The notes below the pieces were generated by a model. It was not told where the DNA came from. It saw only the letters and a program-made list of their open reading frames with translations, and ran no database searches. A stretch of DNA of 64,000 bases from Clostridium jeddahitimonense. GTDB taxonomy: Bacteria; Bacillota; Clostridia; Clostridiales; Clostridiaceae. Numbering within the stretch: the first letter of the stretch is position 1; every line of letters starts with the position of its first letter. The stretch spans positions 741,182-805,181 of the forward strand of contig LM994670.1 of the NCBI GenBank assembly GCA_000753455.2, given 5' to 3'. Made by a program: the position numbers and the translations under genes. This document shows positions 62,880-64,000 of the stretch, piece by piece.

Positions 62880-63557
62880 TTATTTTACTAAGCCACCATG
62901 AAACATACATTCAAATACTTTTTTGTCTTTATAAAAAATCTCTTCATAGCCATTGAACCATTCAAAAGAACCATTAACAATACAGTGATATTTATAGTCA
63001 CCATTTTCATATACAATTGGACCTCTGTAAGGATTATCTTCAGGTACTAATGATAGAACTTCTTTTAAGAATGAACCTGAGAATTCTTCACTTAAGACTC
63101 TACCCATATAATTCATAGACCAAACTGGAGTTGAGTCTATCCATAGGCATTCTTCACCAGCAAAACTTTCCCCGCCTAAAAATGTATCTATATATAATAA
63201 ATTATCTTCGTTATATTGTAAGTCGTGTGAGTTAGGTCTAGAAGATGGGGATTTAGGGCCTTTTCCAGCATAAGTAGCTTTTTTAGCTCTACATAAGAAT
63301 TTTATAAGTAGTTCTGAAGATTCAAATTCAGATGTATTGTCAGTATTTAATAAGCATTCATCTGAAGGTTTTAAAAGTTTATCAATAGATACCTTAAAAA
63401 TTTCACTTAGTGTAATTAGATTATCTATATCAGGGTAAGAACATCCTAATTCCCATTTTGCAACAGCTTGTCTAGAGACATTAACTAATTCAGCCAGAGC
63501 CTCTTGTGAAAGACCTTTATCTTTTCTAAGTTTTTGTAGTTTATCATTAAAATTCAT
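62880..63557 (-). CDS. XRE-family regulator with DUF5680 domain
   Basis: A 225-residue regulator. A Cro/CI helix-turn-helix (about 5-60, LSQEALAELVNVSRQAVAKWELGCSYPDI) is joined through a short linker to a DUF5680 domain (about 85-225, KATYAGKGPKSPSSRPNSHD and GGESFAGEECLW). DUF5680 domains probably sense a ligand; their ligand is unknown. ATG 63557 follows TGAGGTGA. It is divergent from an ABC transporter gene across 187 bp that contain a perfect inverted repeat, so it probably controls that transporter and itself. Confidence 0.85.
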   Translation of the reverse strand: MNFNDKLQKLRKDKGLSQEALAELVNVSRQAVAKWELGCSYPDIDNLITLSEIFKVSIDKLLKPSDECLLNTDNTSEFESSELLIKFLCRAKKATYAGKGPKSPSSRPNSHDLQYNEDNLLYIDTFLGGESFAGEECLWIDSTPVWSMNYMGRVLSEEFSGSFLKEVLSLVPEDNPYRGPIVYENGDYKYHCIVNGSFEWFNGYEEIFYKDKKVFECMFHGGLVK

Positions 63558-63626
63558 AATTATCACCTCATAGCTAAAGTATATATTATGAAAAAACTTT
63601 ATACTACCAATTAAAGGTTTCGATTT

Positions 63627-63645
63627 TGACAACTAGAAGTTGTCA
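63627..63645. promoter_or_regulatory. Perfect inverted repeat, candidate XRE operator
   Basis: TGACAACT (63627-63634), AGA, AGTTGTCA (63638-63645), with TTTCG and CGAAA farther out. It lies between the divergent XRE-DUF5680 and ABC genes and overlaps TTGACA, a possible -35 for the ABC gene. Confidence 0.6.
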
Positions 63646-63744
63646 CGAAATATTACTAAATTGTAATATTTGAATTTATATAAAATTAATATTGTTAATT
63701 TATAATAAAATCATAATAATAAAAGCTTAAGGGGAGATATAATT

Positions 63745-64000
63745 ATGGCACTTATAGAAGTAAAGAATTTATGTAAAGTTTATGGTAGTGGAGAAGCTAA
63801 GGTTGAAGCATTAAAAGATATAAATTTAGAAATAGAGCAAGGTGAATTCATAGCCATAGTAGGACCATCAGGGTCAGGGAAGAGTACACTACTTCACTTG
63901 CTAGGTGGTGTTGATAAACCAACTTCAGGTGAAGTTATTATAAAAGGTGAGAGTGTTTATAAATTAAAGGAGAAGGAGTTATCAGTTTTAAGAAGAAGAA
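63745..64000 (+). CDS. ABC transporter ATP-binding protein (MacB/LolD-type), 5' part
   Basis: Only the first 85 residues are visible; the gene runs off the right edge. MALIEVKNLCKVYGSGEAKV leads into the Walker A GPSGSGKST at about 40-48, then HLLGGVDKPTSGEV, the pattern of MacB/FtsE/BceA-type ATPases that work with FtsX-domain permeases. GGGGAG precedes ATG 63745. It is divergent from the XRE-DUF5680 gene and probably starts a peptide or drug efflux operon. Confidence 0.88.
   Translation, partial: MALIEVKNLCKVYGSGEAKVEALKDINLEIEQGEFIAIVGPSGSGKSTLLHLLGGVDKPTSGEVIIKGESVYKLKEKELSVLRRR

Overview
The window is AT-rich, densely coded DNA with Shine-Dalgarno-led genes, rho-independent terminators after most units, a T-box leader, CcpA-type cre sites, Bce-type antibiotic-peptide modules and sporulation-era hypothetical proteins. 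Together these point to a low-GC anaerobic Firmicute of the genus Clostridium (sensu stricto). The species cannot be fixed from the sequence alone. No rRNA, tRNA, CRISPR array, transposase or phage gene was seen.

Layout. 0-6 kb: tail of a methyltransferase, then an operon of a lactose/cellobiose-family PTS EIIC, an RpiR regulator, a MalY/PatB-type C-S lyase and RidA, followed by cyclopropane fatty acid synthase and glyoxalase I. 6-14 kb: an MFS transporter, then a molybdenum-cofactor cluster (mobB; a candidate Moco riboswitch with terminator; moeA, mobA, mog, a second MoeA-like gene with a cysteine tail, moaC, moaA, MOSC). 14-20 kb: a truncated VanY-type peptidase, a WG-repeat protein, an FUSC-like membrane protein, a MATE pump and two unknown proteins. 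20-27 kb: a MocR-type regulator divergent from a second sugar operon (PTS EIIC, GH1 6-phospho-beta-glucosidase, an uncharacterised glycosidase-like protein). 27-30 kb: pepT and a cysteine desulfidase-family gene.

30-35.6 kb is an accessory patch. It holds a short lipoprotein, an alpha/beta hydrolase, a secreted protein, MarR plus DUF169, a GNAT enzyme and a zinc-ribbon membrane protein. These are interspersed with three copies of a structured repeat and two decayed genes (GrpB, GNAT). 35.6-44 kb: ddl, a PdxR-like regulator, rluF, a diguanylate cyclase, sugar/NAD oxidoreductases and a lipoprotein. 44-49 kb: a complete Bce-type two-component/ABC module. 49-53 kb: T-box-controlled tyrS and an ABC-F gene. 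53-58 kb: a DUF4397 pair, an orphan class V aminotransferase, PPi-type phosphofructokinase and an MntP-type exporter. 58-64 kb: an ECF sigma/anti-sigma pair, a PadR gene with a SEDS-family membrane protein, a small membrane protein, an XRE-DUF5680 regulator and the start of a divergent ABC transporter.

The most unusual material is (i) the EIIC-RpiR-PatB-RidA operon, which reads as a route for a sulfur-containing PTS substrate; (ii) the EIIC-GH1-GHL6-like operon facing a MocR regulator across nested palindromes; (iii) three families of structured intergenic repeats, one of them in the 5' leaders of both pepT and tyrS in opposite orientations; and (iv) a SEDS protein with a regulatory prefix domain under PadR control. 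No gene set here matches a recognisable new defence or mobile system, and functions given for unknown genes are inference.
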